Below are positions 1 through 61,409 of a stretch of 64,000 nt of DNA, one piece after another. How positions within the stretch are numbered: the stretch's first letter is position 1; the number at the start of each line of letters is the position of its first letter. The stretch is taken from contig JAXIVH010000013.1 in assembly GCA_036785325.1 (NCBI GenBank), forward strand, positions 872,346 through 936,345, given 5' to 3'. Under the pieces are notes generated by a model, which saw only the letters and a program-made list of their open reading frames with translations, was not told the DNA's origin and made no database searches. Both the position numbers and the translations under genes were made by a program. Source of the stretch: Urophycis tenuis (Eukaryota > Chordata > Actinopteri > Gadiformes > Phycidae).

Positions 1-5
1 AGTCA

Positions 6-432
6 TTGGTAACACTTCATAATATTGTTCAGTGGTAAGTCATTTATAAGCTTTTAGTTAATGATGAAGCAATCATTAACAAAACTTGAATGTACATTTG
101 AGTATGATGAGTAAGTGCTATGGGTAGATCAGCCTACCAGCCTGTCCAGTGCACTGTACCAACTGGTAGGCTGATCTGTCCACCATTCATCTGGGTGGAC
201 AGTCCCAGTTGTGATGTCACAAGAGGGTAGAATTTGACATGGCTTGTCAAATTCTTATGCTTATCAGCATCACACCTGGTGGTAAAATAAGGGCCCTTTA
301 ACATAACACTTATTATTAATGTTTCCTTAATGATTAGTTTGTGGTGAAATGTATGTTTTGTTAATGATTGAATAATCATTTACGAAAGGCTTAGGAAATG
401 ACTTATTGAACATCGTTCTAAAGTGTTACCAA
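6..432. mobile_element. MITE-like element with long terminal inverted repeats
   Basis: The outer ends TTGGTAACACTT (from 6) and its inverse (to 432) begin inverted repeats that align over at least 80 bp with small gaps and more weakly over about 120 bp (about 6-125 and 310-432). There is no coding capacity. Only five bases of left flank are in the window, so a target-site duplication cannot be judged and the superfamily is left open. A second, perfect 15-bp palindrome lies in the centre (126-140 and 163-177). Confidence 0.7.
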
Positions 433-828
433 GTAATTTGTATGGCATAGGGGTCATTCTATATATTTTGTATACATTTTGTGAACAGCTGAATTGTGTA
501 GGAACAGCAGGTGTGCAGGGCTTTACGTCTGCAGCTCAACTGTACAGATGTACTTCAAGCTGATGACCAAATAATATTTTATAAAAATGAATAATCTAAT
601 CTAATAATAACTTCCTTCAATTGAATTGCGGTTACCCATCATAGTGTTTTCTTTGTCATTCTGTCTCTAGTGATATCTGGTCCATCATAGTGTTGAATGT
701 CTGTCTGTAGCACAGATATCAGTTCCATTGTAGTGATTACTGTCTCTCTAGTGCAGCTATCTGATCCATCATAGTGTTAAGTTGAGTTGTTGTGATGTTT
801 ACCTAAATTCCTTTTCTCTATGTGTTAG
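433..828. other. Liprin intron, mostly plain sequence with a weak tandem motif
   Basis: No gene is seen. About 640-785 contains three imperfect copies of a roughly 60-bp motif with the core ATCTGRTCCATCATAGTGTT. The tract before 829 ends in a normal acceptor. Confidence 0.5.
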
Positions 829-11486
<10,658 letters not shown>

Positions 11487-12145
11487 AGCAGGATGGCTCA
11501 CCCCCCTCAAGGACATTACCAACCACATCTCTATTGGCTCCTACAGGAGCCTCAAGTATTACACACATGCATTTCAAAAAGTCTTTTTTTTGCCAGCCTC
11601 ATATCCAGTAGCCACTCTGACAGTTCTCTGGTTGTATGGGGGAAGCATTAAAGGGTGACACCACTGCTCTTCTGGTGTTCCAGCTGGTTCCTGGAGACGT
11701 TTGTTAACCCCTCTAATGGATATGTTCCCAGTCCTTATTCCATTGTTGGCTCAGACAGCAGAATAAAATATTTAATATATGTCCTTGTTATGAGAAGAAT
11801 ATCCTTTTTTACAATATGAATATGGAAACTGAATTTATTCAGATGTAATATGCTGTGCTGACTTCACTGTTTATGGGATTTTTGTTAAGAATTGACTGTA
11901 AGTTAACTTCAAAACGGCTGCTATGTTTTTGTTGGTTTTTTATACAGAATTTGCATAATCAAATTGTAATAAACGTATTATGTCTTGTACCAGATTATCA
12001 TTGCCTTACTTTATCATTCTTCAACTTCAAGTTATAGTCTGTTTGCATGCGTTTGCACCAATACATATGACGGTACAAAGCCTAATGGATGTGTTGTTAC
12101 ATGTCTGTACTCCTGGGATTCCACCTCTGATGTCAATAAAGTGTT
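11487..12145 (+). other. Liprin 3' UTR with three possible polyadenylation signals
   Basis: No further ORF follows the stop. AATAAA occurs at 11762-11767, 11968-11973 and 12135-12140. The last is followed by a T/GT-rich stretch and may be the distal site. Confidence 0.6.
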
Positions 12146-12771
12146 TTTTGGTGCAGCTTATCTTGCACAAACTTTTTACACTATGAGTGTGAATGTTTTT
12201 ATGATTGTATTTGTTTAACAGTGATTACATTCAGCCACCAGGGCTGACAGGGGGCTTCATAGCTTCTGGGGGTCGCATTTTACACATTCCTGAGCAAATA
12301 TGCAATTGTTGAGGATTGTGTGCAATAACTAATTAAAGGTACAGGACGATAGTAAGAATGAAAATACAGAGCTATATGTCGACATAACCATATTAATAAT
12401 GATCATAATACATTTAAAGTACTGACATGTAACCGCGCCCTGGCGGACACGTCGAAAGTTGTGGAATTGTGACCTGTCAGCCTGTTGCCATCTAAGGTAT
12501 ATCCGGGATATCAACAGAGAAATCTTTGGAGAAATGCCCTCAATAATATGTCTGATAACTAACCACACTAAAGTAATGCTTTTAATCCACCCTCCCGTAA
12601 CAACGAATAATATTGTTGATGACTCAAATCAATGTTATTTGTAATGACACAGTAATAGCAGAAACGTTGCCTGCACTCATTCTTGCCCATTTCTCTAAAG
12701 TTTGGAAGGCGCGCCTGCGCCGTTGAGAGCGAGTGTTTGTTTATAGATTACACAAGCAGCAGGACGGCACG
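12146..12771 (+). promoter_or_regulatory. Liprin-ENDOU intergenic region and probable ENDOU promoter
   Basis: No gene is seen. The stretch from about 12690 to 12771 is locally GC-rich (GGCGCGCCTGCGCC at about 12708-12721) and TATA-less. It directly precedes the first coding exon and is the likely promoter and 5' UTR. No experimental start site can be read from the sequence. Confidence 0.4.
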
Positions 12772-15750
12772 ATGGCTGCTACGAGGTGTGCCGCTTTTTA
12801 TTTACTCTTTCTTTAACGGATTCTACTTCATCGCTGCCATGCAATTTTGGTAGTATAACTTGCATGGGGACAAATTCGTTATTTTTCTTCTTTGTCTTGT
12901 TCCAATGGGCTGATTACATGTAAACTAAACATCGCCTAACTGGGTTCGCGAGATATTGATGTTTTTTTTCCTAGTACATTTGGTCGCTGTATTGGTTTCT
13001 TTACATTAAATGAGATGTGTTATTAAATGTAACTGATATTATGTATCTAACAAAATAGGTTCCACAGGGGGCTCATACTGCTTGCTGTTTTGGTCAGTGA
13101 GTTGGATGCTTCAAGGTATTTTAATCCTCGGAAATGTACAAACATGTTTCTGCTGTGATTGATAAAAAAAAATTGTTTCATCAAGCGTTTTTCTTTTTTT
13201 AGACTGACTGTCAACCAGGAGCTGTCCAGACTTTTCAATGAGCTTTGGACTCTGGATGTGAATCGCATGCAGCCTGGAGTAGATTACTCTATCTTAGTTC
13301 AGGTTTGGTCTTTTATTTTTATTTTGTTTGTTAAATGCATGGGTTCATATGTCTTTAACGACTGAGTGGTTTGAGTGATTCGAATGATTTCATAGTTCAT
13401 GGAAGAAATGTATTGCCCCTCATGCATTCTGGTGTGTGAGTTGTATTAAATACATAAGGCTAGGTAAATGAAAATGACCATGCATAATAGTTTTGTGTTT
13501 GCATTTTGCAGGGTAAAGCCGGCTTTGTCAATCAAGGCAGTAACGTGGCTCAAGACCGGGCCTCACAGCCACTGTTCTCCAACGTCAATGAGACCAAGCT
13601 GGGTTTAATACCAACTTTTTCCCGTGAGTGTCGGCTGTAGATTGTTGGCACATTTTCAGTTACTTTTGTATCAACGTAGGCCTAGTAGAAATGAAAAAGA
13701 ACAAGTATACACAAAATGTGAATGCAGAAAATCGACATATAGCCTACAATATGAGTAGCAGACATGACAATGTAAAAAAAAAAAAGACAGTGCAATCCAT
13801 TTTCTACTCCAGGTTTTTTGACCCTTCTGGACAACTATGAGGCGTCTACAGGCGTGGCCGAGCGCGTCTCTGCGGAGGAGATCCGGGAGAACAATCTTTT
13901 CCTTGACGCCGTCATGGAGACGGCAGTCATGAGGGTAAATAACACTTTTAGAATACGTTTTTAAACACCACGAGTCCTATGAGTCCCATCATGTCGCAGT
14001 CCATTAGATTAGTGCATCCGTGTAGCGTGGCCGTTAGGGGAAGATGTCCTACCAAAACATGGTTATTATTATGGTTAATGGTTATTACACTAGAGGCAGG
14101 ATTGTTGCGACTTCCTGTGTCCTGTGTCCATATTACCCGAGAGAATCACTGAATATCTAAAACAGCTGTGTGCATGTGCAGAGATGGAATGTGTGTTTGG
14201 CCTGGGTGGGTGTAGTATACTGCACACACACACATACACTAGTTCAGCTGCAGGAACACTGTGCATCAACAACTATGGATTTAGTCAACCATTAATAAAC
14301 TGCTGTTACCTTTATATTAATTCATTAAATTACTGAATAAAGATTCCCTTTTGTGCATCATGTTATTGTACAAATATTCTGATTGTATTTGTTTTTCTCT
14401 GATTTTGATTGCATGCATTTGTTTTAAATGATTCAAGGATTTACCTTTAAATGTTTTCAAAATGTGATTCCTGCCTATGCAAAGTAAGGGCTTTTGTGTG
14501 TTGAAGGGTGCTATGTAAATAGATATATGCTATGTAAATAAATCATATGTGTAAACCTCCCCACAGCGTGCCCAGAGATACCTTGTTGGGAAGGGCAAGT
14601 CTAGCGCTGACCTGAGACTGTTTAAGAGCCAGCTCTACCTCATATGGTTCAAGCTCTATCACAGAGACAGAAATGCTGGGTAAGATGTCAAAGAATGTCC
14701 AACATTGCATTATAACTTCCAACACTTAGACTAAATAAGACTTCATATGTAATGCTGCTCTTTATCTAAGAGCTCTCTATGTTACCTCTGACTGACCCGG
14801 CTGACTGACTCCTACACTCAACAGCTTGGACTCCTCTGGGTTTGAGCATGTGTTTGTTGGAGAAACCAAGTCTGGAACGGAGATCATCGGCTTCCACAAC
14901 TGGCTGCAGTTCTACCTGCAGGAGAAGCACGGCCATCTGGACTACAAGGGATACAAGGCCCGGGAGCAGGACATAGTGAGGAGATGTGTTTTCACTAGTG
15001 CCGGGAGCAGGACATAGTGAGGAGATGTGTTTTCACTAGTGCCGGGAGCAGGACATAGTGAGGAGATGTGTTTTCTCTAGTGCCGGGAGCAGGACATAGT
15101 GAGGAGATGTGTTTTCTCTAGTGCCGGGAGCAGGACATAGTGAGGAGATGTGTTTTCTCTAGTGCCGGGAGCAGGACATAGTGAGGAGATGTGTTTTCAC
15201 TAGTGCCGGGAGCAGGACATAGTGAGGAGATGTGTTTTCTCTAGTGCCAGGAGCAGGACATAGTGAGGAGATGTGTTTTCTCTAGTGCAGAGCTCAGTCA
15301 TACATAATATCATGTGTGTGTGTTGTGCACACGTTTGGAAAGGAAAGTTTGATGGCATAATGGTAATAAGTAACAGTCATGTACAGCAGTAATAGTAATA
15401 GTAACAGTAACAGTAACAGTAACAGTAATAGTAACAGTAACAGTCACTCTCTTATGTTCCTCTCTCCCCAGCCTGACCAGGATGACCACGTGCTGAACCT
15501 GCAGTTCAGCTGGCATGGTCTGGTGAAGCCGGTGGGCAGTGCCTTCGTGGGGGCCAGCCCAGAGTTTGAGATGGCTCTCTTCACCGTGGTCTTCCTCATG
15601 AACACGGAGAGGAGCACCGCTGTGCTGGTCAACATTGACCAGTGCCAGATGGAGCTGGTGGTCATCAGGCATGGCCGCTCACTGGGGACGGCCTACCCCA
15701 GACTGCTCAGTAGCAACAGCAGACATCTGCCAAGGTCCTCAGCACACTAA
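12772..15750 (+). CDS. endou: EndoU-family poly(U)-specific endoribonuclease (endou/endouc type)
   Basis: Seven exons: 12772-12785, 13203-13302, 13512-13623, 13813-13934, 14567-14679, 14825-14975, 15472-15750. They join in frame to 296 residues and end at TAA 15748-15750. The start is the ATG of a four-codon first exon (MAAT) followed directly by the family N-terminus [12 protein letters not shown]. EndoU enzymes cut single-stranded RNA at uridines and leave 2',3'-cyclic phosphates. The catalytic residues fall at H162 (GFEHVFVGE), H178 (GFHNW) and K223 (LVKPVGS), nearly the numbering I recall for Xenopus XendoU (H162, H178, K224). There is no signal peptide and no somatomedin-B domain, unlike human ENDOU, so the product is probably intracellular, as in the short fish endouc proteins. 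The donor of exon 6 sits inside a 41-bp tandem array. Which of the fish endou paralogues this is was not resolved. Confidence 0.93.
14960..15291. repeat. 41-bp minisatellite that includes an exon end and its splice donor, 8 copies
   Basis: The first copy overlaps the last bases of ENDOU exon 6 (CGGGAGCAGGACATA|GTGAGG, donor at 14976). Seven further copies follow at 41-bp spacing, each with the same exon end and donor. Because 41 is not a multiple of three, use of the next donor shifts the frame. Confidence 0.96.
15385..15447. repeat. (AGTAAC)n hexanucleotide repeat
   Basis: About ten AGTAAC/AGTAAT hexamers lie just upstream of the acceptor of the last ENDOU exon (15472). Confidence 0.9.
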
Positions 15751-16000
15751 TGTGGCTGCTATGTGACAGTCTGCTAGTTGGTAAGACACATAGTGCTGGA
15801 GTCTACACCATCTCAGGATATACACTTTATATGTTTTTGTTATATTTCAGTACTATCCTGAGACATTTATCGTATAATGACATATACAATGACTTCTGAA
15901 TGACATATACACTGTATTTTTGTACCATTAGACTAAGTTGGAAATTAGACTCTTAAGCCCATTTTATACATTGTATTAATTGAAATAAAAATATATGTTA
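15751..16000 (+). other. ENDOU 3' UTR and polyadenylation signal
   Basis: AATAAA at 15984-15989 lies 234 bp past the stop, in an AT-rich context. Confidence 0.7.
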
Positions 16001-16299
16001 TTTTGTCTATCTGTCATTTTCTGTCACATGTATTTGACATGTACATTTTCTCATGCAATCATTTTTTATTCCATTTACTGGTGCATAAAAGGCAAACAAC
16101 TACAGAATTGTATCATATATATATATATAGGTGAAGGCTATCATTGTTTGAACTAGAAAATGTAATTCCACGTGAGGAATTACTTGTGCATAGGTCTGTG
16201 ATCACTGAGTTAAATTCAGTTGAGGCTGCCTGATAGTTTACAACTGGAAAGCAACTAAGTCAAACAATTGAAAAGCTAGGTTCAATGTTACTTCTATTA

Positions 16300-16960
16300 T
16301 GTGAGGACCCAGGACTACGTGTCAGACACAGTTGTCTGCAGTGTGGGGTCTCCACAAGGAACAGTTCTGGCTCCTCTTCACCCGCTACACTGCAGACTTC
16401 TCCCATCACTCACCCCACTGCCATCTTCAGTTGGCAGCGGGGTGAGTGATGGGAGAAGTTCTGTGACGTCTCTGCTATCGTTGGCCTCATCAGGGACGGG
16501 GATGACAGAGCGTACAGAGGACTTGTACAGGACTTCATGGACTGGTGCCTGAGGAACCGCCTCCTGGTCAACGCAGCCAAAACCAAGGAGCTGGTGGTGG
16601 ATTTCCACAGACACCGTCGTCCATACACACCCGCTAACATCCAGGAACAAGATACTGAACAAGCTGATCAAGGAGGCCAGCTCTATCCTGGGCTGCCCAC
16701 TCGACTCAGTGCAGGTGGTGGGAGAGAGGATGGCTGAGCTGTCATCACTGCTGGTGAAGGACTCCCACCCCCTGCAGGTCACTCATACATCTCTGGGCAG
16801 CTCCTTCAGTGGCAGAATGTTGCACCCCAAGTGTGTGAAGGAGAGGTACCACAGGTCCTTCCTTCCTGCTGCAGTCAGACTCTTCAATCAGCACTGCTCA
16901 CCATAAACAATCACACTGGACATTATACACTCATCTGATACATCTCATTCAGTTCACTGT
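16300..16960 (+). mobile_element. LINE 3' fragment (reverse transcriptase C-terminus) with inverted-duplication scar
   Basis: Frame-broken translation shows SPQGTVLAPL near 16350, AIVGLIRDGDD near 16480, then FMDWCLRNRLLVNAAKTKEL and VVDFHRHRRPYTP (16536-16630). The usual end block, KERYHRSFLPAAVRLFNQH, is near 16840-16893, followed by an AT-rich tail. This layout is typical of fish CR1/L2/Rex1-type elements. It is inactive: truncated at 5' and frameshifted. A 28-bp inverted duplication at 16396-16459 interrupts it. Confidence 0.8.
16396..16459. repeat. 28-bp near-perfect palindrome, 8-nt spacer
   Basis: Arms 16396-16423 and 16432-16459 match at 27 of 28 positions. It lies within the LINE reverse transcriptase and adds sequence not expected in that coding block. 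Confidence 0.95.
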
Positions 16961-17239
16961 ACAATTGTATTTATTTATTTACATTTATTTATTTATATTT
17001 ATAGATCAATATGTTTTCTTCAGTGCAATATGTTTTATACCTTTATACCTTTATACCGTTTTTCTTTTCTTCTATTTCCTTTTATCTTTTTATCATAAAA
17101 GGCCTAGGCCTACTGTGTTTTTAACTGTTCTATTTTTCTTCACCGTATGCTGCTGTATGGTAAATTTCCCCATTGTGGGAGGAATAGAGGGTTTCTATCT
17201 ATCAAAGTTTACAAAAATAAAAACTACATAGCACAGCCA

Positions 17240-17628
17240 TACGGTAGTAGAGCTTTGTAATACAGTTTGAATGAAATCTCGAGGTTCAGTCGTTTATTTT
17301 CCATTAATTTCACGTTTCGGTGTGAATAATAACAACATGACAAATAGTGATATCTATATTGTGCATAGGAATGCACAATCTATCAGTATTAATGATATCT
17401 AGATTGCGCATTCCTATGCTAAATAAAAAGCGAGAAAAACGGTAAGATCCGAATATGGTCGCTAACATAGACGATATATGGGCGGTAGGTGGCGCTATGC
17501 ACCTTTCTTAATAATCATACGTCACTAAAAAAAAACGAAGAAGTATTTCTTCTGATTCACTACTGCATGGATTGCATGTGTTTGAGTATTGTTTTTACAG
17601 GTGAACTAAAGTAGTTACAGGAGTCACC
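17240..17628 (+). promoter_or_regulatory. POLR3B upstream region with inverted repeat
   Basis: The arms 17363-17380 and 17402-17419 (core GCATAGGAATGC) form an 18-bp inverted repeat with one mismatch, about 210 bp upstream of the POLR3B start codon. The left arm is also partly self-palindromic (TTGTGCAT-AGGA-ATGCACAA). No TATA box is evident. The sequence CTTACAGGTGAACTAAAG just before the ATG is probably 5' UTR. Confidence 0.4.
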
Positions 17629-42013
<24,385 letters not shown>

Positions 42014-42230
42014 GAGCGATTGACTGCAGCGGGACTGTTGTTAACGTACTTGTACGTCGCGGGGAATGGCTTGTGGCAGAACTGTTATGAGGCATGCTGT
42101 TCAAACTTGCTTTGCAGTCTAGGTTGTAAAATGTGAAAAGAGTCATGGGACTTAGTTGTATGGTTTTCATTAATACATTATTATGTTTTTGTTTGCACAT
42201 AATAAAGCCTTGTTTTATAATTTGCCATTG
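42014..42230 (+). other. POLR3B 3' UTR and polyadenylation signal
   Basis: AATAAA at 42201-42206 is followed by a T-rich stretch. The 3' UTR would be about 200 bp. Confidence 0.75.
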
Positions 42231-44651
42231 ACGTTTGACCCATTCATTTAATTAGCATATTTTTGAGGTAGGATGTCTCTTTTTAGATGAGTACACAGGA
42301 AATATCACACAGTGTTCCATTTCAATGAATCCAAGATAATTCGATAAACCACACATTTTAAGGAGAAATGACATGTTTGAGACTGTTTTAGATGTTATTT
42401 GACCAGTTGAATGTGTGATTCGTTGCTGGTTTGTCAACTGTATTTGGTTTGCACTTTCGCACTCGGTGGTTTCAGGTGATCAGTTAAGGTTGTCCGATTA
42501 TTGTTCTTTGTAGCTAGCTGTGGATAACTACTTTTTTTAAACCTAGTTATTGGATTGGTTACAATATGATAGATATCCACCCACCCTGATAGTCCAGCAC
42601 TAACATCTCAACGTGGGTTTCCACTGGTAAACACGTGGAGCCGGGTGATGCTGGGTGGGAGGGCGTCCATCACGGGGGCCGTACGGTGGAGTTGTACATC
42701 ATGACATCGTCCTGACAACAGGCCAGCTGGATGCTTGAGGCAGCAACAGGCTTCGTCGGACAACATTCGGATGCATTGACAATAAAAACACAAACGCTAA
42801 AGACGTTTTGTCTTTAAACCTGCACCTTTCATAAAACAACTCCTATGCAAAGGGCACCCCTCCTACCTCACATGTACACACAGCTTGATCCACAGCCATT
42901 TAAGGTAACAAAAGCACTACGCATCTCTGTGTCCGCTAAAGGGGGCCTTTTTGCTGCGTGCACCTGTCCTATTTAATGAGGGTCTAATGACTGCTTAACG
43001 GGAACATCACGGAAGAGATGTCTGCTGAGGGAGATACTGGCTCCACCTTCTCTTTCACACAAATGAATGAGTTCCTCATTCATTTGTTTAATGAGGGGAC
43101 CACTATGTTGTATGTTCTGTTTGTAACGCGTTGAGCAGTGTAACTCTGATCTGCCACTGACGGATCATTGTTCATCACCGCCCCAATTGTATATTTCTGT
43201 CTTCCCATGAGCCACTGATGGTTAATTCTTAAAAACAACATCAAGAATCCTAAGAGGTCTGGCGAGGACATCAGCCTACTTCTAGGAGGAGTGTGGTCCA
43301 GTCTAAGATCCACTCTGTCTTGTGTGATGGTGGACTTCCTCCATGCTCCTGGTGCTGTGGGTTCCTGGCGGCTGTGAACTGTGTGGCGCTGTGTTCTGGG
43401 GAGCAGACAGGGAGGCAGTGGTGGTGCCCACACTTGCATGTTGGAAGGAGAAAACCCCTCTTTCTGCTGTTCATGGTGGTTGGTGAGTAATTCAGCCATA
43501 ATCCGCCTTTCTCCTCTCCTCCCCTCTCCTCCCCCCTCCTCCCCCCTCCTCCCCCTGCTCTCTCCTCCCCCCTCTCTCCTCTCTCCCGTGGTTCCATTCA
43601 TATTCTAATCACAGCTTTCCCTTCTCCAGCTCCCAGGCACTCCATCAGAGCCCCCCGAGCTCCAGGCTTTGCACTTTTACTTCCCTCTCTTTGTGAGCGT
43701 TCCCTCCTCTCAGAGCCTCACCAAAATACTGCTCCCACCAAAGACTGGGGAGAGAGAGAGAGAGAGAGAGAGACGGGGGGAAAGTACAAGAGAAATGAAA
43801 AAAGTTTCTTTTTTGTCACCAATCAATATGATTTGTCCAACTTCTAAAATCCCCACGTTACACAGAGGAACTTTTCTACACGCGATGGGTTGGGGCAGGA
43901 TGACAGAAGCCATAAGTAGTTGAAAGTGTGCGTTCACTTTGAGAGCGCCATCTCACATTGGAGGCGAGTGCTGAAGTTGAGGGTTGTGTCTCCGTGTGTT
44001 TGGAGCGAGGGCGTGTATGAAAACGCATTAAATGCTTTAATGGAGGACGGGGAGGCCGCACTGCTAGGATTGCGTAGATCTAAGCCTCTTTTTCTGGGGG
44101 GTGGGGGCTGGGAGGGAGCTTTTCTTATTCAAAACAGCCCCACAAAAGACTTCCAGTGAGCCTCGCCACATCCCCATCTGACTTGGAACCATTCATCAGC
44201 CTCCCGTGCCTATCAATGACATGTCCCCATCGCTGCTCCTATAAAATCAGCCCCTTTCCCATGAAACATCAGCAAACATTTTGACGGCTCTGGCTTCCCC
44301 CCGCTGAATTTCTGGAGACTGCAACTCCCCACCCACCCCAACACCACCACCCCACCACCGACCCACCCACCCCCACCACCGACCCACCACCCCACCACCC
44401 ACCACCCTCACACCGACCCACCCGCCACCACCTCCTCCTCCTCCACCTCCTCCTCCTCCTCCTCCACCTCCTCCTCCTCCTCCTCCTCCAACACCATCTC
44501 TCTCTTGGCGGACCGTCAGACCCTCAACATCTACTGTGACGGTGGCAGTGGTCAGGGAGACAGAGCAAGCCGAGGGGATACCTATTGAGCAAGGGGGGAA
44601 TCGTGCACTAAGCATTTTCTTGGAAGAGCCAGTGTCTTTGATGGGAAGAGG
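42231..44651 (+). promoter_or_regulatory. POLR3B-RFX4 intergenic region, RFX4 promoter and 5' UTR
   Basis: No gene is seen. From about 43600 to 44170 the sequence is unique apart from one (GA)n at 43749-43773. It has promoter-like GC content near 44050 and TTCTGGGGGGTGGGGGCTGG near 44089. A C-rich ACC/TCC repeat block follows at 44328-44490. The RFX4 start codon is at 44652. The transcription start is not visible. Confidence 0.4.
44328..44490. repeat. C-rich (CCACC)n/(CTC)n block upstream of RFX4
   Basis: CCACCCCACCACCGACCCA-type units lead into CCTCCTCCTCCTCC units. The complementary strand is G-rich and could form G-quadruplexes. Confidence 0.9.
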
Positions 44652-59505
<14,854 letters not shown>

Positions 59506-60413
59506 CCGACCGGCACAGAGGAGCTATTCTGGACAGCCAATCACGCGCTGACAACTATGGACACGGCCCTCCCCGAGTCTCCCTGAAGGCACCCAATCAA
59601 CTGACTGATGGAATGGAGGAACCTGCCTCATTGTCACTGACGTATCACATCAATCAACCAAATGACTGTGATCAGTTTATATTGTAGTTTGTATGAAGAA
59701 AAAATATTATATATAGTTTAAAACATATATATTGTGAGATCTGGCACCGGAATCATTCAACAAGTGCAATGCTTCTGCCAAGCTGTGCCTTTTTTTCTTT
59801 TAGGATTGTACTGACAGTGTTTCCTGGTTTCCTGTCTGCACTTCACCACATGATGTTCTGTTCTCCTGCTGTTGGTCTGCTGGTAGATTGCTCCATCATG
59901 GTACCAAGGCATTAACGTTGACACTGCTTTCCCAGACAGCAGAGAGGATGCTAAGCAGCTCAGGCCACATCTCATCCCACTCTGTGTGTACATACATTTA
60001 TATCCAAGCAGAAACGTGTGCTTTAACCTCATCAAAGATGGCGATCACAGTGGCCTTTTGCCCTCACTTAGGTACTTTTTTATATAATATATAATTGGAT
60101 GCTGTGACTCTGCAAACATGGTCCTGTGGTGTAGGCTGCCTGGTGGCTTTCAGCTTTGCTGATGTGACAGCATTTGTTATGTACAGTATTTTCAGTAACT
60201 TTGTAACATGGCGTACCCTTAATGTTACCCACTGCATTTTGTGTCTCCGTTCAGTATGTTTAATAAATGAACCTGTTAACTTAGGTTTGTGTGTTTTATA
60301 ATACACGTGAAGCCACCGAGGACCTATTACCCTGTGGGTATTTATAAGGAGGGAGGGATAGCAAGGTGTACAGTACGGCACATGCACGCAGACACATGTG
60401 GGCACGTGCATGC

Positions 60414-60441
60414 ACACACACACGCATACACACACACACAC

Positions 60442-60535
<94 letters not shown>
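60414..60535. repeat. (CA)n microsatellite, RFX4 3' flank
   Basis: About 120 bp of CA, 145 bp past the proximal polyadenylation signal. Confidence 0.98.
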
Positions 60536-60606
60536 GTCACTTTTCCCTGTATATAAAAGCACTGGACATCTTTGTTGATAATTGTTAAACTGTTTCAGTT
60601 TAAAAG

Positions 60607-60609
<3 letters not shown>

Positions 60610-60687
<78 letters not shown>

Positions 60688-60695
60688 TGTGTGTG
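60610..60695. repeat. (TG)n microsatellite, inverse of the preceding CA array
   Basis: About 85 bp of TG, 75 bp after the CA array. The two can pair as an inverted repeat. Confidence 0.98.
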
Positions 60696-60830
60696 GATAA
60701 ATTCGTTGCTACATAAATCATTTTAAAACAGAAATCGAAATGTTGTCTTTTGTCATTTTTCTTAACTGTCTTGTCTGTGTAGTTATTTAAAAAATGAAAA
60801 AGAAATAAATATATTGTTACAGATTGTTAT

Positions 60831-61409
60831 GTATTTCTTCTCTTGTGTTCGAACAAAACATAATCCCAACTACTTATTAGTTAGATTCGGCCAAGCACTG
60901 TATAACATAAGTATAACAGTACAGTATGGTTATACATATATGCATAATGCTCTTGGATACATGTGCTTTACTCGTAATATTACTATGAGTACAACACATG
61001 TATTCAAGAGCAAGGACACTAGTCATTACAAATGAATAGCATTAATTATTAATAATTTAAGTTATCATACGAATATGTGTTATAACTATATCATATTAAT
61101 AGCACATATTTGTAAATGTATACACGTTTATGCATGACGTGATATACTATGACATTACATTACGTTACATTACATAATGTTATATCATATTATATTGTAT
61201 TATATCATATTCATTCATATTACGCGAGACCTGTCATGGAGAAAGGGGTGTTTCCCTGAAAGCCCTCGACAGCCACCGTACAGAAGGCCAAACAAACCAC
61301 TTATAGCTGCTGGCAAGGCTAGCTAGTCGGTTTCGTCAACTTCCATGTAGTAAGATTTAAGCAATCATATATATCTCTATATGTACTAATACAGAATCCT
61401 ATTTTAATT
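60831..61409 (+). promoter_or_regulatory. RFX4-RIC8 intergenic region and RIC8 5' flank
   Basis: AT-rich DNA with ATTACATTACGTTACATTAC near 61153-61174 and ATATCATATT runs. It then becomes more balanced (ACGCGAGACC, CCTCGACAGCC at 61222-61300), where the promoter is most likely. No TATA box is clearly placed. Confidence 0.4.

Larger units (their letters stand above)
59506..60830 (+). other. RFX4 3' UTR and downstream region
   Basis: AATAAA at 60262-60267 gives a 3' UTR of about 760 bp. A second signal (GAAATAAATATA, about 60800-60812) lies downstream of a CA array and a TG array, so a longer transcript would include both. Confidence 0.6.

Noticed and set aside
42590..42800. Balanced-composition stretch after POLR3B as a possible gene or microRNA
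   Set aside because: No stable hairpin or coding exon with splice sites was seen, only short open frames.
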